NCBI GenBank assembly: GCA_913045395.1
Contig: CAJWPV010000033.1
Location: 1-9,143 of the forward strand
Direction: 5' to 3'
DNA length: 9,143 nt
DNA from: an uncultured Verrucomicrobiota bacterium
Lineage (GTDB): Bacteria; Verrucomicrobiota; Verrucomicrobiia; Limisphaerales; UBA1096
The position numbers were made by a program, and so were the translations under genes. Position 1 is the stretch's first letter, and every line of letters starts with the position of its first letter. Below, piece after piece: positions 1 to 6,583 of the stretch. The notes under the pieces are model-generated. The model did no database searches. It saw only the letters and a program-made list of their open reading frames with translations, and was not told the DNA's origin.

Positions 1-778
1 TGAAATACCATTCGCCAGCGCGGCTCTCCTCCTCCCAGCCGTCGCCGAGGTCTGTGTTGTGGCAGATGATGACCATCAGCCGGCCGTCGTCGTCGTAAAC
101 CCCGCGATAGTGCGGCGTCTCCGCGTCCCAGCGCTCCCAAGTGATGCCGTGGGACGCGCCTTGAATCGCCGTACCGGGATTGGGCACCTGCGGTTTTTCC
201 TTGAGCGGAAAAACGCACTGGAACACCTCGTGCTCAAGCGGCAACTCGACAATTTCACGCGTCGGGAACACACGCCGAAACTCGCGCTCAAAATTTTGCC
301 ACTCCTCCTCACCCCAAAAATCATCCACCATTAGGAAGCCGCCGGTCAGTAGGTATTTCCGCAGCGCCTTGACCTCGTCGCCGCTGAAGGTCAGTTCACC
401 GGGCTCGATGATGTAAATAAACGGGTAGTGAAATAGCTTGTCCTCGGTCAGGTTAAGCACCGTGCCTTCCGGATCGACCTTGAGCGCGGTGAGCTGCTGC
501 AGACGGAATGACATGTTCAGATCGCTCTCGGGATAATCGATTGACCACTTGCCTCGGCCACGCCAACTGCCTCCCCACGAGTCGTACTGGATGCGGGCGA
601 AGGTGAATGTGTCGTTGGGCAGTTCCTCGTCGCGGCCCCAGTTTTCCACGCCGCCGCGTTTGTCGCGTTCACCTCGACGCCAATCGTGCTGGCTCCACGC
701 CACGAGCGTGACAAGCGTTAGCGCGGCGATCACCAGGCCAAGGCCAAGCCAGCGAGAGGGTTTCCGGAAGGAATTCAT
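1..778 (-). CDS. DUF4159 domain protein, membrane-anchored (C-terminus cut by window edge)
   Basis: The minus-strand frame opens at the ATG at 776-778 and stays open to the window edge, giving 259 residues with no stop, so the C-terminus is missing. Residues 1-10 are basic (Arg5, Lys6, Arg9) and residues 10-28 form one hydrophobic helix, which suggests a signal anchor with the rest outside the cytoplasm. From about residue 58 the sequence matches my memory of DUF4159: ARIQYDSWGGSWR near the start, DYPESDLN at 81-88, YPFIYIIEPG at 118-127, then LRKYLLTGGFLMVDDFWG at 139-156. The VDDFWG block and the later elements EHEVF (182-186) and PQVPN are typical. The molecular function of DUF4159 is not established, so I assign none. 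The start codon overlaps the stop of the upstream TPR/peptidase gene as ATGA, which points to translational coupling. Family call is confident; the role is unknown. Confidence 0.88.
   Translation of the reverse strand, partial: MNSFRKPSRWLGLGLVIAALTLVTLVAWSQHDWRRGERDKRGGVENWGRDEELPNDTFTFARIQYDSWGGSWRGRGKWSIDYPESDLNMSFRLQQLTALKVDPEGTVLNLTEDKLFHYPFIYIIEPGELTFSGDEVKALRKYLLTGGFLMVDDFWGEEEWQNFEREFRRVFPTREIVELPLEHEVFQCVFPLKEKPQVPNPGTAIQGASHGITWERWDAETPHYRGVYDDDGRLMVIICHNTDLGDGWEEESRAGEWYF
775..778 (-). promoter_or_regulatory. ATGA stop/start overlap, translational coupling
   Basis: On the minus strand the TGA stop of the TPR/peptidase gene (775-777) and the ATG of the DUF4159 gene (776-778) share bases as ATGA. 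This arrangement usually lets a terminating ribosome restart, so the two products are probably made in a linked ratio. The overlap is read directly; coupling is inferred. Confidence 0.8.
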
Positions 779-3351
779 TGTGCCTTGGCTTCAACAGCGG
801 TCGAATCCGGCTTGGCCAGGCGGATGAGCAGTTTCTGCGCGGCGCGAAACCGTGGCGCGTCCTCGAGCGCCTGCAGCACGTGGCGCCTGGCCTCCTCCGT
901 CGCCGTGTCAGCCAGTGCTGTGGCCAGGCGGAAATGCAGATCCACCGGATCGGCTGGATCGAGCAATAGCAGGCGCCTAAGCGGCCGAATGGTGTCGGCA
1001 TGCCTGCCGGTTTGCTGCGCGGTGAGCGCCATGAATCGATGGCCGATGGGTGAAAGTGGGTTGGCCGAAAAGAAACGCTTGGCTAGACGATCGACCGCCG
1101 ACCAGTTTTCTCGCTCGGAGTGGATCTCCATCAACCGCCCGTAAAGTTTTGTCGCTGCGTCCTCAATGGCGGCCCATTGCTCGAGGACAGCGAGCTCGTC
1201 CTCCGCCTGGCCAAGCTCGCGGTGCGCCCGGGCGAGCATGCCGTAGGGCGAGCCAACGCCGCGCTGTCTCGGGTGGAGCTTGATCGATCTCTCGAGCAGC
1301 GGGATTGCCTCGAGGAAGTTCTCCTCCTCGACGAGGTTGGCGCAGGTGGTGTTGAGCGCCCAGATGTTGTTTGGGTTGGCCTCGAGCCAATCGACGATGG
1401 CGTTTTTGTCGAGCGGATTGACCTCAAGCGGACTCGGCTTGGCCAAGTCCGCCTCAGGGGCGAACGCCTTGGCTAAGCCGATGGCAAACGCGGTGAACCC
1501 TTCCTGAAGCTTGGCCAAGGGGGCGGCGTGCTGCTCGATGGCGATGTTGATGAACACGCCCTGACCAAGGTCGTGCAGAATGTTGCTGATACACGCCTCA
1601 CCGAAATTTTTAACGAGATACTCAACCACGAGCGATGACTGGTAATAGGCGAACTGCATATGCTCCGGGCTCTTGGGCACGAGAAAGGCCATGCTTAGCC
1701 GCTCGATCGGTGTCATCTCGCCGTCGAGGATGAAGTTGCGGTACTCCGGCGTCATTTGCTCGCCCCACGAGCTATGCCTCAGCCGCTCCTCGTAAACGGA
1801 GATGCCCTCGCTGAACCAGCGCGGCATTTTGTTGCGCGTCTTTTGCAGGGTGATGACGTGGCAGTACTCGTGCCAGAGTAACGACTGCCAGTTCTGCTGG
1901 AAGCCAACGAGCGACTTGGGGCTATTGGCGGTGATGAGTCTGCCGAAGCAGACCCCCATGTATCCGTCGCCGCCCGGGATTCCGAATGTCCGCACGGCAA
2001 AATCCTTTTTCTCGGGGAAAATCTCGACGATCACCGGGCCCTCAATCTGGGTGTCGTATTTTTTTGAGAACAACCCACGGGCCTCGGTGAGCAGATCGAT
2101 CGCCTCGTCGCCGTACAGCGCCGCCTCGTCGCGGGTCATCCGCAGCAGGAAGCCGTTGCGGTCGATCGTCACGTACTTTTTCAGCGAGTCGTGAAGAGTG
2201 AGCAGGTTGAACGTGGTCACGTCGTAGCCATCGGCATCGTGCGCCTCCTCAGCCAGTTTCCACCCTTCCTCATCCTGGCCAAGCCGCAGCAAATCCTGCG
2301 CGAGTTGCGTCTTGGCCGGGATATAATCCTTGCTGAAAGCCAGTGCCTGCCGCTGATGCGCCGCGCCCTCGGTGAAGAGGTATTTCGATGAAAGCTTTTT
2401 CCCGATCTCGTGATCCACCAGCGGGTTGGTCTTCCAATATTTCAAGCCGCTCTTGCGAGCCGTCCTGGCTTTGTCCGGCTCGTTGCGGACGGTGTGGATG
2501 GCGGCCTGCAGCGCCCAACTCCCAGCGTGGTGCGGGTTGATTTTGAAGATGGCCTTCAGGATGCCTTTGGCCGTTTCATACTGCTCGGCATCGACCTGGT
2601 TGTGCGCCTGCAACAGCAGCGACGGGATATGGTCGGGATTGGTGAACATCGCCGTATGCAGCGGTTCCTCCATTTGCGACGGGTCGCTCTCGGCGTATGC
2701 CTTGGCCAGGCCGTACAGCAGGTCGGCATCCTCGGGATAATGCCCGATCGCCCTCGTAAACGTCCTGCCGGCCAACTTGAAGTCGCGCTTGGCCAGGGCC
2801 AGTTCGCCGGTGGCCAACAGCGCTTCCCGATTGTTGGGAGTCGACTTGAGCACACGGTCGAACAGGTTCTCCTTGACTTGCTTGGGGTCGGAAACGGCGG
2901 CCTTGAGCAGCGCGCGCCCTATGAAAACAAGCGTGTTCTCGTCGCTGATGGCCCGTTGCCCATTGAGGAACTGCATGATGATCTGCAGCATTTGGCCTGA
3001 CTGCTGGGTATCGCCGGTGGCCTCGTAGGCGAGATGAAACAACCAAAGCGCCTCGGCATTGTATCGGTAACGGTAATCCTCCAGCAATTGGGTGGCAAAC
3101 CGCTTGGCTTCAGGGTACTGGCCGGTGGCCAACCGCGCCCGGAGCAGCAACAACCGCCAGCCGCTGTCGTACTCGTCGGCAGCGATAGCCTCCTCGCTAG
3201 CCTTAATGGCCTTGGCGTACTCACCGGTGGCATACAGTTGGCGCGCCTCCTTCAATGTACCTGCCTGCGCTTGGCCAAGCGCGAGGCAAACCAGCGCCGT
3301 AAGCGCTAAAAATCGAAATGTGGGACGCATTGAACCGGCAACCTTGATCAT
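775..3351 (-). CDS. Exported TPR protein with gluzincin-type (peptidase MA-like) metallopeptidase domain
   Basis: This 858-residue protein starts at ATG 3349-3351; a second in-frame ATG at 3328-3330 (residue 8) gives a cleaner signal peptide and has a weak AAGG 11 bases upstream, so either start is possible. Residues 8-30 have a basic n-region, a hydrophobic core and a QAQA-like cleavage site, so export is likely. Residues 31-390 are helical TPR-like repeats (for example 31-60, 171-205, 205-240 and 250-285). Residues 400-625 form the enzymatic part. HEYCH at 494-498 is the zinc-binding HExxH, and Glu515 in RWFSEG (511-516) is the expected third ligand, as in peptidase MA-like proteins. Residues 650-850 are again TPR-like. 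The catalytic motif is intact, so an active peptidase is plausible, but the substrate is unknown. The Leu-Gly-Gln and Leu-Ala-Lys segments include three exact CTTGGCCAAG palindromes. It is translationally coupled to the DUF4159 gene downstream. Confidence 0.87.
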   Translation of the reverse strand: MIKVAGSMRPTFRFLALTALVCLALGQAQAGTLKEARQLYATGEYAKAIKASEEAIAADEYDSGWRLLLLRARLATGQYPEAKRFATQLLEDYRYRYNAEALWLFHLAYEATGDTQQSGQMLQIIMQFLNGQRAISDENTLVFIGRALLKAAVSDPKQVKENLFDRVLKSTPNNREALLATGELALAKRDFKLAGRTFTRAIGHYPEDADLLYGLAKAYAESDPSQMEEPLHTAMFTNPDHIPSLLLQAHNQVDAEQYETAKGILKAIFKINPHHAGSWALQAAIHTVRNEPDKARTARKSGLKYWKTNPLVDHEIGKKLSSKYLFTEGAAHQRQALAFSKDYIPAKTQLAQDLLRLGQDEEGWKLAEEAHDADGYDVTTFNLLTLHDSLKKYVTIDRNGFLLRMTRDEAALYGDEAIDLLTEARGLFSKKYDTQIEGPVIVEIFPEKKDFAVRTFGIPGGDGYMGVCFGRLITANSPKSLVGFQQNWQSLLWHEYCHVITLQKTRNKMPRWFSEGISVYEERLRHSSWGEQMTPEYRNFILDGEMTPIERLSMAFLVPKSPEHMQFAYYQSSLVVEYLVKNFGEACISNILHDLGQGVFINIAIEQHAAPLAKLQEGFTAFAIGLAKAFAPEADLAKPSPLEVNPLDKNAIVDWLEANPNNIWALNTTCANLVEEENFLEAIPLLERSIKLHPRQRGVGSPYGMLARAHRELGQAEDELAVLEQWAAIEDAATKLYGRLMEIHSERENWSAVDRLAKRFFSANPLSPIGHRFMALTAQQTGRHADTIRPLRRLLLLDPADPVDLHFRLATALADTATEEARRHVLQALEDAPRFRAAQKLLIRLAKPDSTAVEAKAQ
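1438..1447. repeat. Iterated palindrome CTTGGCCAAG, copy 1
   Basis: Exact copy inside the TPR/peptidase gene, read in frame as Leu-Ala-Lys (TTG GCC AAG), residues 636-638. Confidence 0.6.
1510..1519. repeat. Iterated palindrome CTTGGCCAAG, copy 2
   Basis: Exact copy inside the TPR/peptidase gene, again read as Leu-Ala-Lys (residues 612-614), only 72 bases from copy 1. Confidence 0.6.
3267..3282. repeat. Iterated palindrome, copy 3, extended to 16 bp
   Basis: The 10-mer is extended by GCGC arms on both sides to a 16-bp perfect palindrome, GCGCTTGGCCAAGCGC. It lies in the signal-peptide region of the TPR/peptidase gene and is read as Leu-Gly-Gln-Ala. Confidence 0.65.
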
Positions 3352-3522
3352 ACGGACGAAGGGCGGGTTAAGTTACTGTTGCCGTGAAAAAAACGGATCA
3401 CCGGATGACCGGCATCGTCCGTTTGAAGCCCCGTTTCTTCAAGACAAATCGCCGGGTGCATGTCGCGACGCGGTTTTCGCCGAGGCAACCGGCAACTTCC
3501 AATTAATTTGGTAGACCACCTC

Positions 3523-3534
3523 GCTTGGCCAAGC
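3523..3534. repeat. Iterated palindrome, copy 4, intergenic, 12 bp
   Basis: GCTTGGCCAAGC lies in noncoding DNA 72 bases before the dUTPase start. It is the only exact copy outside a gene and shows that protein sequence alone does not explain the motif. Confidence 0.65.
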
Positions 3535-3592
3535 AAAACACCGTCCCATCGAGATTTCTTTAAAAAACCTTGATTTGTCGGGTGTTGAACAC

Positions 3593-3598
3593 GGAGAG
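3593..3598 (+). promoter_or_regulatory. Ribosome-binding site deciding the dUTPase GTG start
   Basis: GGAGAG ends 7 bases before the GTG at 3606. It is the best Shine-Dalgarno match upstream of the gene and supports this start over the TTG at 3570 and the GTG at 3582. Confidence 0.6.
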
Positions 3599-3605
3599 TC
3601 GGCAC

Positions 3606-3986
3606 GTGGACCAGCCGGATCGATTACGTGAACTCTTTCGAATGCAAAATTCACTCAATGAGCGAATCGGCGTGCAGACCGACGGGATGAGCGACCAGCA
3701 GAAAACCGAGTGGGTGCTCAACTACTGCCGTGCCATGAGCCAGGAAATCGCCGAATTGACCGACAGCGTGCCGTGGAAGTGGTGGGCCAAATACCAGAAA
3801 CTTGACGAGCAAAACGCTCGTGTCGAGGTTGTCGATTTGTTCCATTTCCTCATCAGCCTAGCCCAGGTACTCGGCATGAGCGCCGATGATGTCTTCGCGG
3901 CATACGTGAAGAAAAACGAGGTCAACTTCCAGCGACAAGACAGCGGCTACACCGAGAAGGACGAGGCCGATTCGAGACACATTTAA
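3606..3986 (+). CDS. Dimeric all-alpha dUTPase (dUTPase_2 family, MazG-like fold)
   Basis: This 126-residue protein probably hydrolyses dUTP to dUMP and pyrophosphate, keeping uracil out of DNA and supplying dUMP for thymidylate synthesis in the cytoplasm. It belongs to the all-alpha NTP pyrophosphatase superfamily rather than the trimeric beta-barrel dUTPases. The metal-binding signature is visible as EIAE (Glu47, Glu50) and EVVD (Glu74, Asp77). The aromatic PWKWW at 56-60 and DLFHFLIS at 77-84 are characteristic of dUTPase_2, and KKNEVNFQRQDSGY (102-115) resembles its conserved tail. I chose the GTG at 3606 because GGAGAG lies 7 bases upstream at 3593-3598. In-frame starts further upstream (TTG 3570, GTG 3582) lack such a site and would add residues unlike the family. 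It is the first gene of the plus-strand cluster, with hpt 16 bases downstream. A related MazG-like NTPase is the main alternative. Confidence 0.85.
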   Translation: MDQPDRLRELFRMQNSLNERIGVQTDGMSDQQKTEWVLNYCRAMSQEIAELTDSVPWKWWAKYQKLDEQNARVEVVDLFHFLISLAQVLGMSADDVFAAYVKKNEVNFQRQDSGYTEKDEADSRHI

Positions 3987-4002
3987 GGCCGTCACCCGCC
4001 CC

Positions 4003-4554
4003 ATGAGCGATCCCAGCACAGACATCGCCAAGGTGCTGGTTTCCGAGGAGGAAATCCGGCGGCGCGTCCGGAAGTTGGCGGCGCAAGTGCAGTCGGACTT
4101 CAACGGGTGCGACCTCGTGGTTGTCGGGTTGCTCACCGGGACACTAATGTTCCTGGCCGACCTCGTGCGTGAAATCGACCTGCCGCTGCGGCTCGACTTC
4201 ATCGGCGTGTCCAGCTACCGCGACGGCACCGAGTCGCATGAACTGGTGTTCACCAAGGAATTGAAACTCGACGTCGCCGGGCGAGACGTGCTGCTCGTGG
4301 ACGACATCCTCGATACCGGAAAAACCCTCCGCGCCGTCATCGACAAACTCACCGGAATGGCCCCGCGCCGGGTCCGCACCTGTGTCTTGCTCTCAAAAAA
4401 GGCTCGTCGCAAATATGACATTCCTGCCGATTACGTCGGCTTCGAAATACCGGATGAGTTCGTTGTCGGCTACGGCCTTGATTACGCGGAAAAATACCGC
4501 AACCTCCCGCATATTGGCGTACTGAAAAAAATAGCGGTTAGCGGCGAGCTGTGA
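4003..4554 (+). CDS. hpt: Hypoxanthine phosphoribosyltransferase
   Basis: This 183-residue cytoplasmic purine-salvage enzyme would convert hypoxanthine, and often guanine, plus PRPP to IMP or GMP. The PRPP-binding signature is intact at residues 95-108 (DVLLVDDILDTGKT) with the acidic pair at 100-101. The pyrophosphate loop region is LLTGTLMFLADL (43-54), and the purine-contacting tail includes VGFEIPDEFVVGYGLDY (145-161) followed by EKYRNLPHIGVL, all standard for the family. Length is normal. One departure is the mobile loop near residues 70-82 (SSYRDGTESHELV), where Hpt proteins usually read SSYGxxTxSSG. The ATG at 4003 starts 16 bases after the dUTPase stop, without an obvious Shine-Dalgarno sequence. 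The stop TGA at 4552-4554 abuts or overlaps the start of moaD, so the genes are probably cotranscribed. Confidence 0.93.
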   Translation: MSDPSTDIAKVLVSEEEIRRRVRKLAAQVQSDFNGCDLVVVGLLTGTLMFLADLVREIDLPLRLDFIGVSSYRDGTESHELVFTKELKLDVAGRDVLLVDDILDTGKTLRAVIDKLTGMAPRRVRTCVLLSKKARRKYDIPADYVGFEIPDEFVVGYGLDYAEKYRNLPHIGVLKKIAVSGEL

Positions 4555-4565
4555 GTAGTGAGCAG

Positions 4566-4811
4566 ATGATTATCGCCGTTCAATTCTGGTCTTACTTCGC
4601 CGACTTTGCCGGTTGCAAAAAAACGGAGATCGAAATCGAAAACGGAACCACACTGGCCAAGCTGCACGAACGGGTATGCGAACAGTTTCCAAAACTTGCA
4701 GAGGCAAAAAACAGCACGCTCAAAGCCGTCGGAGTGAATTATCAGGATGACGAATTTATGCTTAGTGACGGCGATGAGGTGTCCTTTTTTCCGCCGGTCC
4801 AGGGTGGTTGA
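4566..4811 (+). CDS. moaD: Molybdopterin synthase small subunit (MoaD)
   Basis: This 81-residue ubiquitin-like sulfur carrier would be activated at its C-terminus and carry the thiocarboxylate that MoaE uses to make the dithiolene of molybdopterin. The protein ends exactly in Gly80-Gly81, as required, preceded by FFPPVQ. The N-terminal strand MIIAVQFWSY, the LSDGDEVSFFPP segment (66-77) and the total length fit MoaD well. I chose the ATG at 4566 because it aligns with the start of beta strand 1 and gives the usual length. A GTG at 4551 would add five residues and overlap the hpt stop as GTGA, which is a real alternative; neither has a strong ribosome-binding site. moaE follows 3 bases after the stop, as expected for subunits of one complex. 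A related ThiS/MoaD-like carrier is unlikely given the moaE neighbour. Confidence 0.92.
   Translation: MIIAVQFWSYFADFAGCKKTEIEIENGTTLAKLHERVCEQFPKLAEAKNSTLKAVGVNYQDDEFMLSDGDEVSFFPPVQGG
4801..4807 (+). promoter_or_regulatory. Probable moaE ribosome-binding site inside moaD
   Basis: AGGGTGG lies 7 bases before the moaE ATG at 4815 and is formed by the last moaD codons, Gln-Gly-Gly. The codons for the essential MoaD Gly-Gly tail thus also supply the purine-rich site for moaE. The match to a consensus GGAGG is imperfect. Confidence 0.5.
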
Positions 4812-4814
4812 CTG

Positions 4815-5207
4815 ATGAAGACGGAACTGACCATTTCAATTGATGCAATTGACGAGGCCGCCTTGGTCAAGCGGCGCGAAATAGGAGACGGCATGGGAGC
4901 GGTGGTTTGCTTCTCGGGCGTAGTACGCGGGAGAGAAGGCGATGCATCGATCACCGCGATCGATTATGAGGCCCACGAGGAAATGGCCCGCCACCAGTTC
5001 GGGTTGATTTTCGACGCCATTGAACAGCGGTGGCCGGTCGATTCGGTGCGCGTGGTTCATCGACTCGGCTTGGTGCCAGTGAACGAGCCATCGTTGTGGG
5101 TGGAGGTGACCGCAGCGCACCGCGCGGAGGCGTTCGCCGCCTGCCAATTCCTCATCGAAGAGATGAAACAGAAGGTTCCGATCTGGAAAAAACCACTGCC
5201 GGCCTAG
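4815..5207 (+). CDS. moaE: Molybdopterin synthase catalytic subunit (MoaE)
   Basis: This 130-residue subunit transfers sulfur from MoaD to precursor Z (cyclic pyranopterin monophosphate) to form molybdopterin. The family pattern is clear: GAVVCFSGVVR at 28-38, IDYEAHEEMA at 49-58, VHRLG at 81-85, AHRAEAF at 101-107, and MKQKVPIWKK at 117-126. The lysines at 118 and 125 correspond to the catalytic Lys119 and Lys126 of E. coli MoaE, and His102-Arg103 to its conserved His-Arg pair. The turn usually written HRxGxxxxGE here reads with Asn90 in place of Gly. The ATG follows moaD by 3 bases. The purine-rich AGGGTGG at 4801-4807 sits 7 bases upstream, inside the moaD Gly-Gly codons, so translation is probably coupled. 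The stop TAG overlaps the convergent nucleotidyltransferase stop in a shared CTAG. No other Moco genes are in the window. Confidence 0.95.
   Translation: MKTELTISIDAIDEAALVKRREIGDGMGAVVCFSGVVRGREGDASITAIDYEAHEEMARHQFGLIFDAIEQRWPVDSVRVVHRLGLVPVNEPSLWVEVTAAHRAEAFAACQFLIEEMKQKVPIWKKPLPA
5204..5207. other. Shared CTAG: overlapping stop codons of moaE and the nucleotidyltransferase gene
   Basis: The plus-strand TAG of moaE is 5205-5207 and the minus-strand TAG of the nucleotidyltransferase gene is 5204-5206, so one palindromic CTAG terminates both genes. There is no room between them for an intrinsic terminator, so their transcripts must overlap at the 3' ends unless another mechanism stops them. 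Confidence 0.9.
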
Positions 5208-6541
5208 CCCAGAAGATCGCGAGCCCAGTCGAGGGCTTGTTCGCGGGTGGTGAGTTCGCCGGCGAGTTGGCGGTTGCGGATGTCGCTGAGCAGCTTGCCC
5301 AGTTCCGATCCCGGCGCTTGGCCAAGCGCAATCAGGTCGTCGCCGTCAATCAGCGGTTTTTGCAGCTCCGGCTGGTCTTGGAACTCGGCAAACGTGGCCT
5401 CCAAAAACTCGAAATTGTCGAGTTTGCCGGTAGAGGCGAGACTGTCGAGCCGGTGCAACGCCAGCTCGACTGGGAAGGTCGCTCGGAGGAACAATTTTCG
5501 CAACGTGGCGGGTCGCATTTGTTGCGCGTCCTTCAACTGCATGTGATGGCGCACACAGGTTCTCACCGCAGCGCTCTCGGCCTTGGGGAAGCGCAGGCGG
5601 TTCATGATTTCCAGCGTCATGACGGCTCCGACTTTTTCATGGCCCAAAAAACGGATGCGCCCCTCCGCTTCCCGGGTAAAGGTCGCCGGCTTGGCGATAT
5701 CGTGCATCAGCACCGACCAGATGAGTGTCGTGCCGGCATCGGCGGGAAGATGGCCAAGCATCAACCGAATATGCCGGAAGACATCACCCTCGGGATGGTA
5801 TTTCGTCGGCTGCTCGCAGCCGACGAAAGCGGCCAGCTCCGGCAGCACCTCAGGCAGCAACCGGCTCTCGTGCAACAGGTCGAGACCGCATGCGGCGTGC
5901 GGTGGCCGGAACAATTTCAGCAGTTCGTCACGGATGCGCTCGGCACTCACTTCACCTATAGCAGCTGCATTTTGCTGTACGGCGGCAAATGTCCCCGGCT
6001 CGATCTCGAAGCCAAGTTGCGCGGCGAAGCGCACGGTGCGGAGCAGTCGCAGCCGGTCCTCGCCGAAACGCTCCGCCGGATCGCCGATGGTGCGTATGCG
6101 CCGGGTCTCGAGGTCGGCCTCGCCGCCGACCCAGTCGTGCAGTTCGTCGGCGAGTGGATCGTAAAACAGGCCGTTGATGGTGAAGTCACGCCGCAAGGCA
6201 TCCTCGCGCGCGTTGGTAAAGCGCACGCTGCCCGGACGCCGGCCGTCGGTGTAACCGCCCTCGGCACGGAAGGTGGCCACCTGATACTCGTGACCGTCCT
6301 CAAGCACCATCATGACGCCGAACTGTTTGCCAACCGGAATGGTTTTGTGGAACAACCTCTCGATCTCATCCGGCGTGGCGTCGGTGGCGATGTCGTAGTC
6401 GCTCGGCGCTTGGCCAAGTCGGGCGTCCCGCACGCAGCCGCCCACCCAATACGCCTCAAACCCAGCCTTGACCAAGCGCTTGGCCAAGCCGAGCGCGCCG
6501 GCCTTGAGGCTGTCGGCGTAGGAGTTGAAGGTGTCGGGCAT
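5204..6541 (-). CDS. CCA tRNA nucleotidyltransferase / poly(A) polymerase family, with HD domain
   Basis: This 445-residue class II nucleotidyltransferase most likely adds or repairs the 3' CCA end of tRNA. VGGCVRD at 33-39 and SDYDIAT at 47-53 form the catalytic head, with Asp48 and Asp50 as metal ligands. RRDFTIN at 117-123 and EDRLRLLRTVRF at 161-172 are the conserved neck motifs. An HD-type phosphohydrolase domain follows, with His257, MHDIAKP at 279-285 (the HD pair is 280-281) and further histidines at 301 and 332-333. Residues 398-440 match the C-terminal region of this group. I prefer the ATG at 6541; a TTG at 6592 would add 17 residues unlike the family. From sequence alone a CCA-adding enzyme, a partial (A- or CC-adding) enzyme and a poly(A) polymerase cannot be separated. 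It converges with moaE and diverges from ptsI. Three exact CTTGGCCAAG palindromes lie within it. Confidence 0.9.
   Translation of the reverse strand: MPDTFNSYADSLKAGALGLAKRLVKAGFEAYWVGGCVRDARLGQAPSDYDIATDATPDEIERLFHKTIPVGKQFGVMMVLEDGHEYQVATFRAEGGYTDGRRPGSVRFTNAREDALRRDFTINGLFYDPLADELHDWVGGEADLETRRIRTIGDPAERFGEDRLRLLRTVRFAAQLGFEIEPGTFAAVQQNAAAIGEVSAERIRDELLKLFRPPHAACGLDLLHESRLLPEVLPELAAFVGCEQPTKYHPEGDVFRHIRLMLGHLPADAGTTLIWSVLMHDIAKPATFTREAEGRIRFLGHEKVGAVMTLEIMNRLRFPKAESAAVRTCVRHHMQLKDAQQMRPATLRKLFLRATFPVELALHRLDSLASTGKLDNFEFLEATFAEFQDQPELQKPLIDGDDLIALGQAPGSELGKLLSDIRNRQLAGELTTREQALDWARDLLG
5314..5329. repeat. Iterated palindrome, copy 5, extended to 16 bp
   Basis: Identical 16-bp palindrome to copy 3, here in the C-terminal part of the nucleotidyltransferase gene, read as Leu-Gly-Gln-Ala (residues 406-409). 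Confidence 0.65.
6409..6418. repeat. Iterated palindrome CTTGGCCAAG, copy 6
   Basis: Exact copy read as Leu-Gly-Gln (residues 42-44) between the GG and DYD catalytic motifs of the nucleotidyltransferase. Confidence 0.6.
6467..6488. repeat. Iterated palindrome, copy 7, in tandem with a one-mismatch copy
   Basis: CTTGACCAAG (6467-6476) and exact CTTGGCCAAG (6479-6488) lie 12 bases apart, start to start. In the nucleotidyltransferase frame they encode Leu-Ala-Lys-Arg-Leu-Val-Lys, so the tandem is compatible with coding. Confidence 0.55.
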
Positions 6542-6551
6542 GGCGGGGCGG

Positions 6552-6563
6552 CATCGGCCGATG
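6552..6563. repeat. Perfect 12-bp palindrome CATCGGCCGATG
   Basis: All six base pairs match across the centre. It sits 10 bases outside the ATG of the minus-strand nucleotidyltransferase gene, where a bound repressor would block that transcript. It may be an operator, but no regulator is known and chance is possible in GC-rich DNA. Confidence 0.35.
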
Positions 6564-6568
6564 GCCCA

Positions 6569-6583
6569 GTTTTCCCTGAAAAC
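6569..6583. repeat. Inverted repeat GTTTTC-cct-GAAAAC
   Basis: Two perfect 6-bp arms are separated by 3 bases, in the divergent region between the nucleotidyltransferase gene and ptsI. The arms are AT-rich while the surroundings are GC-rich. It lacks the GC-rich stem and T-tract of an intrinsic terminator, so a protein-binding site is the likelier meaning. Confidence 0.35.

Larger units (their letters stand above)
3352..3605. other. Divergent intergenic region between TPR/peptidase gene and dUTPase gene
   Basis: These 254 bases separate two genes read outward, so promoters for both should lie here. I cannot name a confident -35/-10 pair on either strand. What stands out is AT-rich CCAATTAATTTGG at about 3500-3512, the exact 12-bp palindrome GCTTGGCCAAGC at 3523-3534, and a weak CCGT/ACGG inverted repeat around an A tract at 3382-3396. 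No open frame here looks like a real gene. Confidence 0.5.

Noticed and set aside
2410..3000. A 196-codon plus-strand open frame inside the TPR/peptidase gene.
   Set aside because: It is antisense to a well-supported gene, has no ribosome-binding site and no recognisable motif.
3382..3396. A CCGT/ACGG inverted repeat around an A tract in the divergent gap.
   Set aside because: Four-pair arms with a 7-base loop are expected by chance, and it is upstream of both genes, so a terminator makes no sense.
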